A model generated the notes under the pieces. The model worked only from the letters and a program-made list of their open reading frames with translations, ran no database searches and had not been told where the DNA came from. DNA of 64,000 nt from Pseudooctadecabacter jejudonensis (GTDB lineage: Bacteria > Pseudomonadota > Alphaproteobacteria > Rhodobacterales > Rhodobacteraceae), in NCBI RefSeq assembly GCF_900172275.1, contig NZ_FWFT01000005.1, positions 62,001 through 126,000 of the forward strand, written 5' to 3'. This document shows, one piece after another, positions 42,140 through 52,585 of the stretch. A program made the translations under genes and the position numbers. Position 1 is the first letter of the stretch. The number at the start of each line of letters is the position of its first letter.

Positions 42140-44059
42140 ATGTCCAAGCCACAGCGTAGACCTGCCCAAGCCGCAACCCGTGTCAAAACCAATACGGCAC
42201 CGAAATGGGCGATGCTCCTTGCGGGGTCTGTTCTGGCCATCGGCGCTGCGACATTGGTGCGTGCGGACAGCCACGAAAACATCACCATCAGCCATGGCTA
42301 TTCCAACTTTGGGGAACTGATGTACCCCGCGGATATGGAGCACCTGAACTACGTCAACCCAGATGCACCCAAAGGTGGGGAAATCAGTGTTCAGGCACAG
42401 GGCACGTTTGATACCTTTAACAACTTCACCCGAGAGGGGGCAGCGGCAGCAGGCACCACCTTGCTGTTCGAAAGCATTCTGGCCAGCACAGCGGATGATC
42501 CCTACGGATCCTATTGTTATCTGTGCACCACAATGGAATTTCCCGAAAGCCGTGACTGGGTGATTTTTAACCTGCGCGACGACATCACCTTCGCAGATGG
42601 GACCCCGATGACGGCTGAGGACGTGGCCTACACCCACAACCTGTTCATGACGCAAGGCCTGCCAGAATATGTGGCCGTCGTGTCGCAATACATCCAAGAG
42701 GTTGAGGTCTTGGACACCTTGCGGATCAAGTTCACCTTCAGCGAAGACGCCCCGCGTCGGGATGTGCTGGGCTTTGCTGGCGGCACGACAGTCTTTTCAA
42801 AAGCATGGTTTGAAGAAACCGGCGCGCGCCTAGACGAGAGCACGGATGTGCCATTCATGGGCTCGGGCGCTTATGTGATCGAAAGCTTCGACACCAACCG
42901 GAACGTCATCTACGCCCGTGATCCCGATTGGTGGGGCGTCGATCATCCGTTGAATGTCGGGCAGAACAACTTTGACCGCATCCGGTATGAGTATTTCACC
43001 GACGCATCGACCTCCTTTGAGGCATTCAAGGCGGGTGAATACACGTTCCGCAATGAAAATTCGTCCCTTCAGTGGGCAACGGGCTATGACTTCCCGGGGG
43101 TGGAATCCGGCGCTGTCGTGACACGAGAATTGCCGAATGGGTCCATCGGGTCCGCGCAGGCGTTTATTTTCAACCTGCGTGATGAGAAATTCCAGGATCC
43201 GCGGGTGCGCGAAGCGGTGCGTTTGATGTTTAACTTCGAATGGTCAAACGACACGTTGTTCTATGGCTTGTACGACCGGGTCGAATCCTTCTGGCAGAAT
43301 GCCGATTTGCAGGCCCAAGGCGCCCCATCCGAGGGAGAGATCGCCCTGCTGCAGCCGCTTGTAGACGAAGGCCTGCTGGATGCCTCCATCCTCACCGACG
43401 AAGCGATCTTGCCACCCACCTCTGATGCACGTCGGCCCACGGACCGCGCCAACCTGCGCCGCGCCTCGGCCCTGTTGGATGAGGCCGGATGGATCACTGG
43501 GGATGATGGCATGCGCCGCAAGGACGGCCAGCTGCTGGAGGTCGAATTCCTTTCTGCGTCCCCGTCGTTTGATCGGATCATCAACCCATACGTAGAAAAC
43601 CTTCAGCGACTTGGTGTGTCTGCGTTCCTCAACCGTGTGGATTTCGCGCAATACGTGGAACGTCTGAACGCGCCGTCTGATTTTGACATTGTCACCCACA
43701 CCATGACCCAAGGGTTTGAGCCTGGCAGCGGGATGCGTCAGTGGTTCGGGTCTGAAACGGCAGCTGACAGTTCGCGAAACCTCATGGGGCTTCAGGATGA
43801 AGCGATCGACCGTCTGATGACCAGTGTCATTGCGGCGGGTACTTTGGATGATCTGCGGACATCAACGAATGCACTTGATCGCGTGTTGCGGGCCAAAGGG
43901 TTCTGGGTGCCACAGTGGTATAAATCGACCCACACGGTCGCGTATTACGATATGTACGAATATCCTGATCCGCTGCCTCCGTTCGCCTTGGGTAACCTGT
44001 CGTTCTGGTGGTACAACGCAGAGAAAGCGGCCGAACTTGAAGCATCGGGTGCCCTGTAG
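42140..44059 (+). CDS. yejA: Oligopeptide ABC transporter substrate-binding protein YejA
   Basis: Periplasmic binding protein (SBP_bac_5 family) of the yej importer. The 639-residue protein has a long n-region then a signal peptide (cleavage near LVRA|DS, about 44), ITISHGYSNFGELMYPADMEHLNYVNPDAPKGGE, DDPYGSYCYLCTTMEFPESRDWVIFNLRDDITFADGTPMTAEDV and ESFDTNRNVIYARDPDWWG, all typical of YejA. AAAGGAG precedes the ATG at 42140. First gene of a yejABEF operon; substrates are probably oligopeptides, possibly peptide siderophore- or microcin-like. Confidence 0.93.
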   Translation: MSKPQRRPAQAATRVKTNTAPKWAMLLAGSVLAIGAATLVRADSHENITISHGYSNFGELMYPADMEHLNYVNPDAPKGGEISVQAQGTFDTFNNFTREGAAAAGTTLLFESILASTADDPYGSYCYLCTTMEFPESRDWVIFNLRDDITFADGTPMTAEDVAYTHNLFMTQGLPEYVAVVSQYIQEVEVLDTLRIKFTFSEDAPRRDVLGFAGGTTVFSKAWFEETGARLDESTDVPFMGSGAYVIESFDTNRNVIYARDPDWWGVDHPLNVGQNNFDRIRYEYFTDASTSFEAFKAGEYTFRNENSSLQWATGYDFPGVESGAVVTRELPNGSIGSAQAFIFNLRDEKFQDPRVREAVRLMFNFEWSNDTLFYGLYDRVESFWQNADLQAQGAPSEGEIALLQPLVDEGLLDASILTDEAILPPTSDARRPTDRANLRRASALLDEAGWITGDDGMRRKDGQLLEVEFLSASPSFDRIINPYVENLQRLGVSAFLNRVDFAQYVERLNAPSDFDIVTHTMTQGFEPGSGMRQWFGSETAADSSRNLMGLQDEAIDRLMTSVIAAGTLDDLRTSTNALDRVLRAKGFWVPQWYKSTHTVAYYDMYEYPDPLPPFALGNLSFWWYNAEKAAELEASGAL

Positions 44060-44104
44060 GGGATCGTGATGGGCCTCAAGAAGACCAGTAAAGGTACAGG
44101 CTGA

Positions 44105-45322
44105 ATGGGCAGTTATATCCTCAGACGATTGCTTTTGGTGATCCCGACATTGCTCGGGATCATGATCGTCAATTTCTCACTGACTCAATTCGTGCCGGGC
44201 GGCCCTGTAGAACAGATCATCGCCCAGCTTGAAGGGGGCGGTGACGTCTTCGAAGGCATCTCAGGCGGTGGATCTGAAATTGTTGAGGACACAAGCAACG
44301 ACAGTGTTGGCGCCCGCGGCTTGCCACAGGAATTTCTGGACCAACTTGAGATTGAATTCAATTTCGCCCGCATCGCATGCGAAGACGGCTTCACCGGAGA
44401 GCCCGATCTGAGCGCCGAGGAATGCAGCGCCGTCCCCATCCCTGCGCTGGAGCGGTTTTTCCTGATGATGTGGGACTATGTCCGGTTCGATTTTGGCGAA
44501 AGCTATTTTAGGTCGGTGTCTGTGGTGGATCTGGTGCTGGAAAAGATGCCTGTGTCGATCACCCTCGGTTTGTGGTCCACGCTGATTGCGTATCTGATTT
44601 CGATACCACTTGGCATCCGCAAGGCCGTGCGCGACGGGTCGTCGTTTGACACATGGACATCTGGGGCAATTATCGTGGGCTATGCGATCCCCGGGTTCTT
44701 GTTCGCAATCCTGTTGATCGTGCTGTTTGCGTCGAACAACTGTTTCCGCTTTGGCTTTGGCATATCAGACTGGCTGCGCGACAATGCGCGGTTCTTTTAT
44801 GACATCAACCCGACCTGTAAGCGGCTGTTTCCCCTGCGCGGTCTGACGTCATCGGATTGGGAAACCTTCAGCACTTGGGGCAAGATCGTGGATTATTTCC
44901 ACCACATCGCCTTGCCGGTTTTGGCATCAACCATTTCCGCCTTTGCGACGCTGACCTTGCTGACCAAGAACAGCTTTCTCGATGAGATCAAAAAGCAATA
45001 CGTCATCACCGCCAAGGCCAAAGGCCTGCCAGAGCGTCGCGTGATGTACGGCCACGTCTTCCGCAATGCGATGCTGATCGTAATTTCCGGTTTCCCCGCG
45101 CTGTTCATCGGTGTGTTCTTCGGCGGATCGCTGATCATCGAGACGTTGTTCTCGCTGGATGGTCTGGGGCGGCTGGGGTTTGAGGCCGCGTTGCAGCGCG
45201 ACTATCCGGTGATTTTTGGCACGCTCTTTGCGTTCTCTCTGGTTGGACTGGTCGTGGGGATCATTACCGATATCACCTATGTGCTGATCGATCCGCGCAT
45301 TGATTTCGAAAGGAGGGGGTAA
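44105..45322 (+). CDS. yejB: Oligopeptide ABC transporter permease YejB
   Basis: A 405-residue permease with six predicted membrane helices, the first at 7-27 (RLLLVIPTLLGIMIVNFSLTQF), and a long periplasmic insertion (30-130). The EAA loop region KAKGLPERRVMYGHVFRNAML contacts the ATPase. The length and insertion fit YejB rather than ordinary DppB. Forty-five bases after yejA; the stop precedes yejE by one base. Confidence 0.93.
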   Translation: MGSYILRRLLLVIPTLLGIMIVNFSLTQFVPGGPVEQIIAQLEGGGDVFEGISGGGSEIVEDTSNDSVGARGLPQEFLDQLEIEFNFARIACEDGFTGEPDLSAEECSAVPIPALERFFLMMWDYVRFDFGESYFRSVSVVDLVLEKMPVSITLGLWSTLIAYLISIPLGIRKAVRDGSSFDTWTSGAIIVGYAIPGFLFAILLIVLFASNNCFRFGFGISDWLRDNARFFYDINPTCKRLFPLRGLTSSDWETFSTWGKIVDYFHHIALPVLASTISAFATLTLLTKNSFLDEIKKQYVITAKAKGLPERRVMYGHVFRNAMLIVISGFPALFIGVFFGGSLIIETLFSLDGLGRLGFEAALQRDYPVIFGTLFAFSLVGLVVGIITDITYVLIDPRIDFERRG

Positions 45323-45323
45323 G

Positions 45324-46484
45324 ATGGCCAACACCACCGAGGCCTCCATGCAGGCATTGCCAGCGCGCAAGCGGCGTCTTTCGCTTTCCCCGCTGAACCA
45401 GCGCCGTTGGACAAATTTCAAACGCAACCGGCGGGCCTATTGGTCCTTGTGGATCTTCTTGACCCTCTTTGTGTTGTCGCTGTTTGCGGAGTTTCTGGCC
45501 AACGACAAACCCATCCTTGTCAGTTACCGCGGTGAGCTGCGGATGCCGATTTTCAACTTCTATTCCGAACAGGCCTTTGGCGGCGATTTCCCCACGGAAG
45601 CGGAATACAAGGATATTGAGGTCAAATGTCTGATCGAAACCGGCGGGCTTGAGGATTGTTTTTTTGAACCTGAAGATCTGATTGCCGCCGCCAATGCCGG
45701 CACGCTTGAGGCGGAAGGGTTCGAAAAGGGGTGGCTGCTTTGGCCGCCCATCCCTTACAGCTACAACACGATCGTCGACATTCCGGGCGTTGCGCCGTCA
45801 GCCCCCGATGAGAACAACTGGCTGGGCACGGATGACACCAAACGGGACGTTGTGGCGCGGGTGATCCACGGATTCCGGTTGTCGATCCTGTTTACCATCA
45901 TCGTGACTTCGGTGGCCTCAGTCATCGGGATCATTGCCGGGGCAGTGCAGGGATATTTCGGTGGCTGGGTCGATTTGACGTTTCAGCGGTTGTTGGAAAT
46001 CTGGGGGTCAACCCCGTCGATCTACGTGATCATCATCCTGTTTGCGATCTTGGGGCGCTCGTTCTGGCTCCTTGTGTTCCTCACTATCCTTTTCGGCTGG
46101 CCCGCTTTGGTGGGGCTTGTCAGGGCGGAGTTCTTGCGGGCGCGCAACCTTGAATACGTGCGGGCGGCCAAGGCGCTGGGCGTGCGCGACCGCACGATCA
46201 TGTTCCGCCATATGCTGCCCAACGCCATGGTGGCGACCGTCACGATGCTGCCCTTCATCATCACCGGCACGATTGCTACGTTGGCGTCCTTGGATTTCCT
46301 GGGCTTTGGCCTGCCATCCTCCGCCCCGTCGCTGGGCGAGATGACGTTGCAAGCCAAACAAAACCTTCAGGCCCCGTGGCTGGGCTTCACCGCGTTCTTC
46401 ACCTTTGCCATCATGCTGTCCCTGCTGGTCTTCATTTTTGAAGGTGTGCGGGATGCGTTTGACCCCAGAAAGACCTTTTCATGA
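45324..46484 (+). CDS. yejE: Oligopeptide ABC transporter permease YejE
   Basis: A 386-residue permease: NQRRWTNFKRNRRAYWSLWIFLTLFVLSLFAEFLANDKP at the N-terminus, a periplasmic loop, then membrane helices from about 185 and the EAA motif RAAKALGVRDRTIMFRHMLPNAMVATVT. AAAGGAGGGGG lies just upstream of ATG 45324, one of the strongest ribosome sites in the window. Overlaps yejF by 4 bases. Confidence 0.93.
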   Translation: MANTTEASMQALPARKRRLSLSPLNQRRWTNFKRNRRAYWSLWIFLTLFVLSLFAEFLANDKPILVSYRGELRMPIFNFYSEQAFGGDFPTEAEYKDIEVKCLIETGGLEDCFFEPEDLIAAANAGTLEAEGFEKGWLLWPPIPYSYNTIVDIPGVAPSAPDENNWLGTDDTKRDVVARVIHGFRLSILFTIIVTSVASVIGIIAGAVQGYFGGWVDLTFQRLLEIWGSTPSIYVIIILFAILGRSFWLLVFLTILFGWPALVGLVRAEFLRARNLEYVRAAKALGVRDRTIMFRHMLPNAMVATVTMLPFIITGTIATLASLDFLGFGLPSSAPSLGEMTLQAKQNLQAPWLGFTAFFTFAIMLSLLVFIFEGVRDAFDPRKTFS

Positions 46485-48064
46485 CCCGCCTTCTGGACGT
46501 CAAAGACCTGACCGTGGATTTCAGGCAGGACGGGCAAACCGTCCATGCCGTGCGCGGCGTCTCCTTTCACGTGGACGAGGGGGAGACCGTTGCGCTGGTC
46601 GGTGAATCCGGGTCCGGAAAATCGGTATCGGCGTTGTCCACGGTGCAGCTTTTGGGCGACAGCGCCAAGGTTGGCGGGTCGATCCAATATCGGTCTGATC
46701 AGATGGTCGGCGCGTCTGAGGCAAAGCTGCAAAAGGTGCGCGGCAACGACATCAGCTTTATCTTTCAGGAGCCGATGACATCGTTGAACCCTCTGCACAC
46801 CATCGAAAAACAGCTGGGCGAATCCATCGAACTGCATCAGGGCCTGCGCGGCGCAAAGGTGCGCGCGCGGATTATTGAGCTTTTGAACCAAGTGGGCATC
46901 CGCGACCCCGAAGACCGGCTGACGTCGTATCCACACCAGCTGTCGGGCGGGCAGCGCCAGCGTGTGATGATCGCCATGGCGCTGGCCAACGGGCCGGAAC
47001 TGCTGATCGCGGATGAACCAACGACGGCGCTTGATGTGACGATTCAGGCACAAATCCTCGATCTGTTGGCTGACCTGAAACGTGACCTAAAGATGAGCCT
47101 TCTGTTCATCACCCACGACCTGACCATCGTTCGCAAAATTGCCGACAGGGTCTGTGTGATGAAAGACGGTGAAATCGTCGAAACCGGCCCCACGGCTGAG
47201 ATATTCGCCAACCCGCAGCACCCCTACACCCGCATGTTGCTTGAAGCCGAAAGCGTGGGCCTGCCCGATCCGGTGCGCGAGGGCGCGCCCGTCGTGGCCG
47301 AGGCGCAGAACCTCAAGATCTGGTTTCCAATTCAGGCGGGGCTGCTGCGTCGCACTGTGGGGTATGTGAAGGCCGTCAACGATGCCAGTTTTCAGATCCG
47401 AGCGGGTGAAACCGTGGGCGTCGTGGGCGAATCCGGGTCTGGCAAGACGACACTGGCGCTGGCGATGATGCGTTTGATTTCGTCCGAAGGGCGGATCGTG
47501 TTTCTGGGTAAGGACATCCAAGGGTTCCGAGACAGGCAAATGCGGCCCTTGCGGTCAGACATGCAGATCGTGTTCCAGGACCCCTACGGATCGCTAAGCC
47601 CGCGCATGACCGTTGAGCAGATCATCGCGGAAGGGTTGACCATCCACGGCACGGCGGCTGGCAAAAACCCGCGTGAGATGGTGGCGGATATCATGCGAGA
47701 GGTTGGCCTCGATCCTGCGTTGATGGATCGCTATCCCCACGAATTTTCAGGGGGCCAACGTCAACGGATCGCCATTGCCCGCGCGATGATCTTGCGCCCC
47801 AAATTGGTGGTCCTCGATGAACCCACATCAGCGTTGGATATGACCGTGCAGGTGCAGATCGTCGATTTGCTGCGCGATCTGCAACGTCGCCATCAGTTGG
47901 CCTATCTGTTTATCAGTCACGACCTAAAGGTCGTGCGGGCGCTGTCCCATAAGGTGATGGTGATGAAACGCGGCGACGTGGTTGAAACAGGCGCGGCAGA
48001 GGCCGTGTTTGAACGGCCCGAAACAGACTATACCCGCGAGTTGATGGCCGCAGCGTTCGAATAA
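46481..48064 (+). CDS. yejF: Oligopeptide ABC transporter double ATPase YejF
   Basis: A 527-residue fusion of two ABC ATPase domains. The first has Walker A GESGSGKS (about 41-48), signature [12 protein letters not shown] and Walker [13 protein letters not shown]; the second has GESGSGKTT (near 318), [12 protein letters not shown] and [12 protein letters not shown]. Each is followed by the oligopeptide-type C-terminal extension ([29 protein letters not shown]). This single-polypeptide double ATPase is the YejF arrangement and completes the importer. Confidence 0.95.
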   Translation: MTRLLDVKDLTVDFRQDGQTVHAVRGVSFHVDEGETVALVGESGSGKSVSALSTVQLLGDSAKVGGSIQYRSDQMVGASEAKLQKVRGNDISFIFQEPMTSLNPLHTIEKQLGESIELHQGLRGAKVRARIIELLNQVGIRDPEDRLTSYPHQLSGGQRQRVMIAMALANGPELLIADEPTTALDVTIQAQILDLLADLKRDLKMSLLFITHDLTIVRKIADRVCVMKDGEIVETGPTAEIFANPQHPYTRMLLEAESVGLPDPVREGAPVVAEAQNLKIWFPIQAGLLRRTVGYVKAVNDASFQIRAGETVGVVGESGSGKTTLALAMMRLISSEGRIVFLGKDIQGFRDRQMRPLRSDMQIVFQDPYGSLSPRMTVEQIIAEGLTIHGTAAGKNPREMVADIMREVGLDPALMDRYPHEFSGGQRQRIAIARAMILRPKLVVLDEPTSALDMTVQVQIVDLLRDLQRRHQLAYLFISHDLKVVRALSHKVMVMKRGDVVETGAAEAVFERPETDYTRELMAAAFE

Positions 48065-48085
48065 CGCGCCCCGCCTTTGGCGGCG

Positions 48086-48772
48086 TCAGGCGGCAATCGT
48101 CACGACAGCCTCTCCCAGCCCCTCGACCGCACAAACGCAGGTCTCCCCGCGTTGCAGCGGCCCCACCCCGGCAGGGGTTCCCGTCATGATGACATCGCCC
48201 GGCTGCAAGGTGACTGTGCGGGACAGGGTTGCGATAATCTCGGGCACGGACCAGATCATCTGACTTAGATCGCCGTCTTGTTTCATCGCCCCATCGACAT
48301 GACAGGTGATTGCCCCGGTGGTCGGGTGACCGACCTGTGCGACAGGCGTAACGGCGCCGATGACAGCGGAATTGTCGAACCCCTTGGCCATGCACCACGG
48401 CGTGCCGCTGCCTTTTGCCAGACCTTGCAGGTCTCGTCGGGTCAGATCGTTGCCCACCGCATAGCCATAGACGTGATCCAGCGCGCTGGCCTCTTCAATT
48501 TCGGCCCCACCTGTGCCGATGACCAAAACCAACTCCGCCTCAAAATGCAGATCGGAGGTGTTGGGCGGATAGGGGATGGTGGCGCCGCTTTGCACAACGC
48601 AGCTGGGCGGCTTGTCGAAAAACAAGGGCGGGTCCGCTTTGGGATCGCCGCCCATCTCAGCCACATGATCGGCGTAGTTTTTGCCCACACACAGAATGCG
48701 GTGCACCTCGACCACCTCGCCGGATATGGTCTTGAGAGTCTGGCGGGCAGGGGCAGTCACAACGGCGGGCAT
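48086..48772 (-). CDS. Fumarylacetoacetate hydrolase family protein
   Basis: A 228-residue single-domain FAH protein: ILCVGKNYADHVAEMGGDPKADPPLFFDKPPSCV, the metal-ligand region FEAELVLVIGTGG, VYGYAVGNDLTRRDLQ, KGFDNSAVIGAVTPV and GDVIMTGTPAGVGPLQRGE. Members act as acylpyruvases, decarboxylases or hydratases on beta-dicarbonyl compounds; the precise substrate cannot be read off. A compact GC hairpin (about 48067-48083) separates it from yejF. Confidence 0.92.
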   Translation of the reverse strand: MPAVVTAPARQTLKTISGEVVEVHRILCVGKNYADHVAEMGGDPKADPPLFFDKPPSCVVQSGATIPYPPNTSDLHFEAELVLVIGTGGAEIEEASALDHVYGYAVGNDLTRRDLQGLAKGSGTPWCMAKGFDNSAVIGAVTPVAQVGHPTTGAITCHVDGAMKQDGDLSQMIWSVPEIIATLSRTVTLQPGDVIMTGTPAGVGPLQRGETCVCAVEGLGEAVVTIAA

Positions 48773-48790
48773 GGGATCGGTCCTTTGGGG

Positions 48791-50200
48791 TTAGTCAGGC
48801 CCGATCATGAAACACGTGGTGCCGCGCGCTTGCAAGCGGGCGCAGGCCAATTCTGCACCATCTCGCGTCAGCCCCATAAAGTTCGCATCAAACCCTTGGG
48901 AGGAGCGGTTGACGCGGCGCAGCGACCCATCCAGCGTCGACATCTCGTTCAGCGCCACGCGCAACAACACCCGTTCTGCTTGATATTGTGACGCATAGCG
49001 GCCCACGTTGATCCCCCACAGACGGCTGCCCGATGTGGAAATGCGGGTCACGACCTCAGGTTCTGTCGGCACGGGGCTGGCTTGTTGGACAGCGGCCAGA
49101 ACGACGTCTCCGGGGCGTGCCTGGGGGGCGGCTGTGGTTGTTGGGGCGGCGGCGGTCTGCAAAACCTCGCTCACCGCGTTTTCAATGACATCGGCGTCGA
49201 CCAAAAGAACCTCTGCCGGGGCATCGTCAGGCGTTTCAATCATACGCGCCTGTGGGCGCAGTGACCGCGCCACAAGGCCATTCACGCGGACGGTACGCGC
49301 GGCTGTGCCGGGGGCAGGGGCATCACTTCCGGCCCCTTGAGGGCCTACGGGGCGCGGGCGATCAACGCGGGCGGTGCTGGGCGCGCGGGCAAAACCCATA
49401 TCCATCAGCTCAGCCACGCGGGCATTTCGGGCGGCGGTGGAGGATCCCCCAAACATCGTCGCGATGATCCGTTCCTGCCCCCGTTCGGCAGACGCCACAA
49501 GGTTAAAGCCCGCCGCACGGGTGTAGCCAGTCTTGATGCCATCCGCACCACGATAGGCGTTGAGGAAGCGGCGATTGGTGTTCGCCACCTCACGGACACC
49601 GGCATCAGTCGAACGGCGCGAGAAGATGTTATAATACTGCGGGAAATCGTAAATCATGTGACGGCCCAAGGTCGTCATGTCGCGCGCGGTGGACATATGG
49701 CCTGCTTCGGTCAGGCCATGGGCATTGCGGAACGTCGTGCGGGTCATGCCCATGGCGCGGGCTGTGGCCGTCATCCGGCGGGCAAAGGCGGCTTCGTTGC
49801 CTTCTAGTGCGATGCCGATGGCCGTAGCGGCGTCGTTGGCGGATTTGATGGCGGCCGCACGGATGAGATAACGGAACTGAATACGCTGACCGGACCGAAG
49901 GCCGAGTTTCGAGGGCGGTTCATTCGCGGCGAGGGGCGTTATCGTCACCATGTCATCCAGCCCAATTTCGCCCCGTTCAACGGCCTGAAACGCGATATAG
50001 AGCGTCATCATTTTGGTCAAAGACGCCGGATGCAGCGGGGTGTCGGCATTGCGCGAATGCAAGACCTCACCCGTGCGGGCATCCATGACCATCGCAGCAT
50101 AAGGCGCTGCTTTGACCTGCGCCGGCGCAATCGCGGCGAGAAGAAGGGTAAACAATAGCAAAATGCCCGCCAACGCGGGGTGATTAATACGTCGTGTCAC
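48791..50200 (-). CDS. D-alanyl-D-alanine carboxypeptidase (S11) with SPOR domain
   Basis: Trims the terminal D-alanine of peptidoglycan stem peptides. The 469-residue protein has a signal peptide (1-31), the S11 motifs SLTK (60-63), SAND (120-123) and KTGYT (223-227), a Pro/Ala-rich linker, and a C-terminal SPOR domain (about 393-469, WGINVGRYASQYQAERVLLR) that targets denuded glycan at the septum. Start is GTG at 50200 with AAAGAGG upstream. A DacA/DacC-type PBP5 homologue with an added septal-targeting domain. Confidence 0.94.
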   Translation of the reverse strand: MTRRINHPALAGILLLFTLLLAAIAPAQVKAAPYAAMVMDARTGEVLHSRNADTPLHPASLTKMMTLYIAFQAVERGEIGLDDMVTITPLAANEPPSKLGLRSGQRIQFRYLIRAAAIKSANDAATAIGIALEGNEAAFARRMTATARAMGMTRTTFRNAHGLTEAGHMSTARDMTTLGRHMIYDFPQYYNIFSRRSTDAGVREVANTNRRFLNAYRGADGIKTGYTRAAGFNLVASAERGQERIIATMFGGSSTAARNARVAELMDMGFARAPSTARVDRPRPVGPQGAGSDAPAPGTAARTVRVNGLVARSLRPQARMIETPDDAPAEVLLVDADVIENAVSEVLQTAAAPTTTAAPQARPGDVVLAAVQQASPVPTEPEVVTRISTSGSRLWGINVGRYASQYQAERVLLRVALNEMSTLDGSLRRVNRSSQGFDANFMGLTRDGAELACARLQARGTTCFMIGPD

Positions 50201-50439
50201 GACACTGCCTCTTTACTGCCTCGTGAGCCCCGATTTTTGTGGGGTCTCATTTGTTATTCAACAAAGCTAGCACGTGGGCGAATTTCAGAAAACAGCAATA
50301 AAACAAAGGCTTTTAGTGTGGCTTCCCTGCACTTCGGGCGTCTGGTGTGCCACATCTAGGGTGCGACATGCGCCTCAAACGCTAGATGGGCGAATGTGGC
50401 GGGAATGTGGCACCCGCGCCATCAGCGGATGCACGCCAC

Positions 50440-51135
50440 CTAGGACAACGATGCAACCAATGCGGGCAATTCAGTGAGAGAGGTGATTTGCCGGAAACGG
50501 CGGTGCTCCACCGGCGGCTCGGCTGCCTCATAGGCCCAGGTCAGATCGTGGGGGACATGAATGCCCCACGCGCCCGCGGCCAGCGCGGGGATCACGTCGG
50601 ATTTCACTGAATTGCCAACCATCATATGATGCGCCGTGTCAAAGCGCGCAAAGATATGGGTGTAGATGTCGGTGGTCTTGTCGCTGACGATTTCGACGTG
50701 ATCGAACAGATCGCCCAGACCTGACTGCGCCAGCTTGCGTTCCTGATCCAACAAATCGCCTTTGGTGATCAACAGGACATGCGCGTGCGGCGCGACGGCC
50801 TCAATCGCGGGGCGGACCCCGTCCAACAGCTCAACAGGGTTGGCCAACATGGCGCGTCCCATCGCCAACAGATCCGCGATCGTGTCGGTGGACACGCGGC
50901 CGTCCGTCACCTCAATCGCGGTTTCGATCATCGACAGAACGAAGCCCTTCACGCCGAAGCCATAGATCGCCAAATTGCGCTGTTCGGCTGCCAAAAGACG
51001 CGCCATCAGCGTGTCGCTGTCCGTTTCTTCTGCCAACATCTGAGCGAAGCGGGCCTGAGTCATTTGGAACCCGCGTTCGTTGTGCCAGAGAGTGTCATCG
51101 GCGTCGAATGCAATGGTCCACTGTTTTTTCATCAT
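50440..51135 (-). CDS. HAD-superfamily hydrolase
   Basis: A 231-residue HAD phosphatase: motif I FDADDTLWHNE (nucleophile Asp8-10 region), an all-helical cap domain (about 15-95), motif II LLITKGD and motif III/IV VSDKTTDIYTHIF...MMVGNSVKSDVIPALAAGAWGIHVP. AAGAGG lies upstream of the ATG pair at 51132-51135. The substrate is unknown; the fold is closest to phosphoglycolate phosphatase-like and haloacid dehalogenase-like members. Divergent from clpS. Confidence 0.88.
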   Translation of the reverse strand: MMKKQWTIAFDADDTLWHNERGFQMTQARFAQMLAEETDSDTLMARLLAAEQRNLAIYGFGVKGFVLSMIETAIEVTDGRVSTDTIADLLAMGRAMLANPVELLDGVRPAIEAVAPHAHVLLITKGDLLDQERKLAQSGLGDLFDHVEIVSDKTTDIYTHIFARFDTAHHMMVGNSVKSDVIPALAAGAWGIHVPHDLTWAYEAAEPPVEHRRFRQITSLTELPALVASLS

Positions 51136-51228
51136 TTGTGGCCTCTTGCCGCAACGCATCCCCCTTTTCATAAGGGGTGTAGAGACTATATTGAGGCCTC
51201 AGGATATGGCACAACCCGCAAAGTGTAG

Positions 51229-51582
51229 ATGAGACCGGCAATGCTGAATGGCACGTGGATGATGGCGGACAATGACAAAGACGACGATGGCGACATCGGC
51301 GTCAAACTTGAAACGCGTCCGAAGACCAAACGCCCTCCGATGTATAAGGTATTGATCCTGAACGACGATTACACCCCGATGGAATTTGTGGTGCATGTGT
51401 TGGAACGGTTTTTTGGTATGACCCACGCGCAATCTGTCGAATTGATGATGACGGTGCACCAAAAGGGCGTCGCGGTTGTGGGCGTGTTCAGCCATGAAAT
51501 TGCCGAGACCAAAGTGGCGATGGTGATGGATTTCGCCGCGCGTCACCAACATCCCCTGCAATGCACGATGGAGAAAGAGTAA
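51229..51582 (+). CDS. clpS: ATP-dependent Clp protease adaptor ClpS
   Basis: Delivers N-degron substrates to ClpAP. The C-terminal 75 residues are a clear ClpS domain: [82 protein letters not shown], with the N-end-rule binding residues NDDYTPM and H. The start is uncertain: ATGs at 51229, 51241, 51259 and 51262 are all in frame, and MADNDKDD at 51262 resembles related proteins. The longest form gives 117 residues. Confidence 0.95.
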   Translation: MRPAMLNGTWMMADNDKDDDGDIGVKLETRPKTKRPPMYKVLILNDDYTPMEFVVHVLERFFGMTHAQSVELMMTVHQKGVAVVGVFSHEIAETKVAMVMDFAARHQHPLQCTMEKE

Positions 51583-51603
51583 CGGCCCCCCGTTGCTTTC
51601 CCC

Positions 51604-52542
51604 ATGAAACAGTCCCGCCTGTCCACCGCCCTTGAAGACGGGCTTTCCCTTGATGGCCCGCTGCATGTGCTGCGTCCGCCTGCGGGCTATGATCTGGCTG
51701 GTCTGACCGATGCGACCGTTGAAACGGTCTTCGCACCCGATCACGCCTATTGGACGTCCGCTGGCCGAGTAGGGGATGGTGCCGCGCGTGGGGCGACGCT
51801 GGTGGTTTTGCCGCGCTCTAAGACCCTGGCCCGTGTCATGGTGAATGACGCCATTGCCGCCGGTGGGTTGGTCATTGTGGATGGCCAAAAGACCGATGGT
51901 GTGGACAGCATTTATAAAGATGTGCGCAAGGTCGCAGCGATTGAGGGTGTCATCACCAAAGGCCATGGACGGTTGTTCTGGTTTCAAGCGGCTGAGACAC
52001 CGGACTGGACGACGTCGGTCAAATCCCCCGATGGGTTTGTCACGGCTCCGGGTGTGTTTTCAGAAAGCAAAATCGATGCGGGCTCTGCCCTGTTGGCCCC
52101 CCATGTTAAGGCCCTCAAAGGACGCGTGGCAGATTTGGGCGCGGGCTGGGGATATCTGTCGCGGGCTATTTTGCAAAGCGATGCGGTGACGTCCCTTGAT
52201 TTGGTGGAAGCCGACCGTGTGGCGCTGGACTGCGCGCGGCAGAACGTGGGCGATCCCCGCGTCAAGGCCCATTGGGCCGATGCGGTAACTTTTGACGGCG
52301 GGCCGTTTGACGCCGTGGTGTCCAACCCCCCATTTCATACGGGCCGCGACGGCGATATAGATTTAGGACGTGGTTTCATCGCCACAGCCGCCCGTTTGCT
52401 GACGCCGCGCGGCGCGTTCTTGATGGTCGCGAACCGTCATTTGCCCTACGAATCCACGCTGGAGGCCAAATTTGGCCGTGTTGAGGAACTCGACGGATCA
52501 GGGGCGTTCAAGCTCTTTCGTGCGACGCGTCCGAAACGCTGA
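51604..52542 (+). CDS. RsmC-like class I methyltransferase
   Basis: A 312-residue two-domain protein. The N-terminal half (1-150) resembles the degenerate substrate-binding domain of RsmC, and the C-terminal half has SAM motif I RVADLGAGWGYLSRA and the catalytic NPPFH of base-amino methyltransferases. Closest call: 16S rRNA guanine-N2 methyltransferase (G1207). It starts 22 bases after clpS. Substrate position is inferred from the family. Confidence 0.85.
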   Translation: MKQSRLSTALEDGLSLDGPLHVLRPPAGYDLAGLTDATVETVFAPDHAYWTSAGRVGDGAARGATLVVLPRSKTLARVMVNDAIAAGGLVIVDGQKTDGVDSIYKDVRKVAAIEGVITKGHGRLFWFQAAETPDWTTSVKSPDGFVTAPGVFSESKIDAGSALLAPHVKALKGRVADLGAGWGYLSRAILQSDAVTSLDLVEADRVALDCARQNVGDPRVKAHWADAVTFDGGPFDAVVSNPPFHTGRDGDIDLGRGFIATAARLLTPRGAFLMVANRHLPYESTLEAKFGRVEELDGSGAFKLFRATRPKR

Positions 52543-52585
52543 CGCAGACGCCCCGTCGTCACGGGCGCGACCTTGAGGAGGTCAC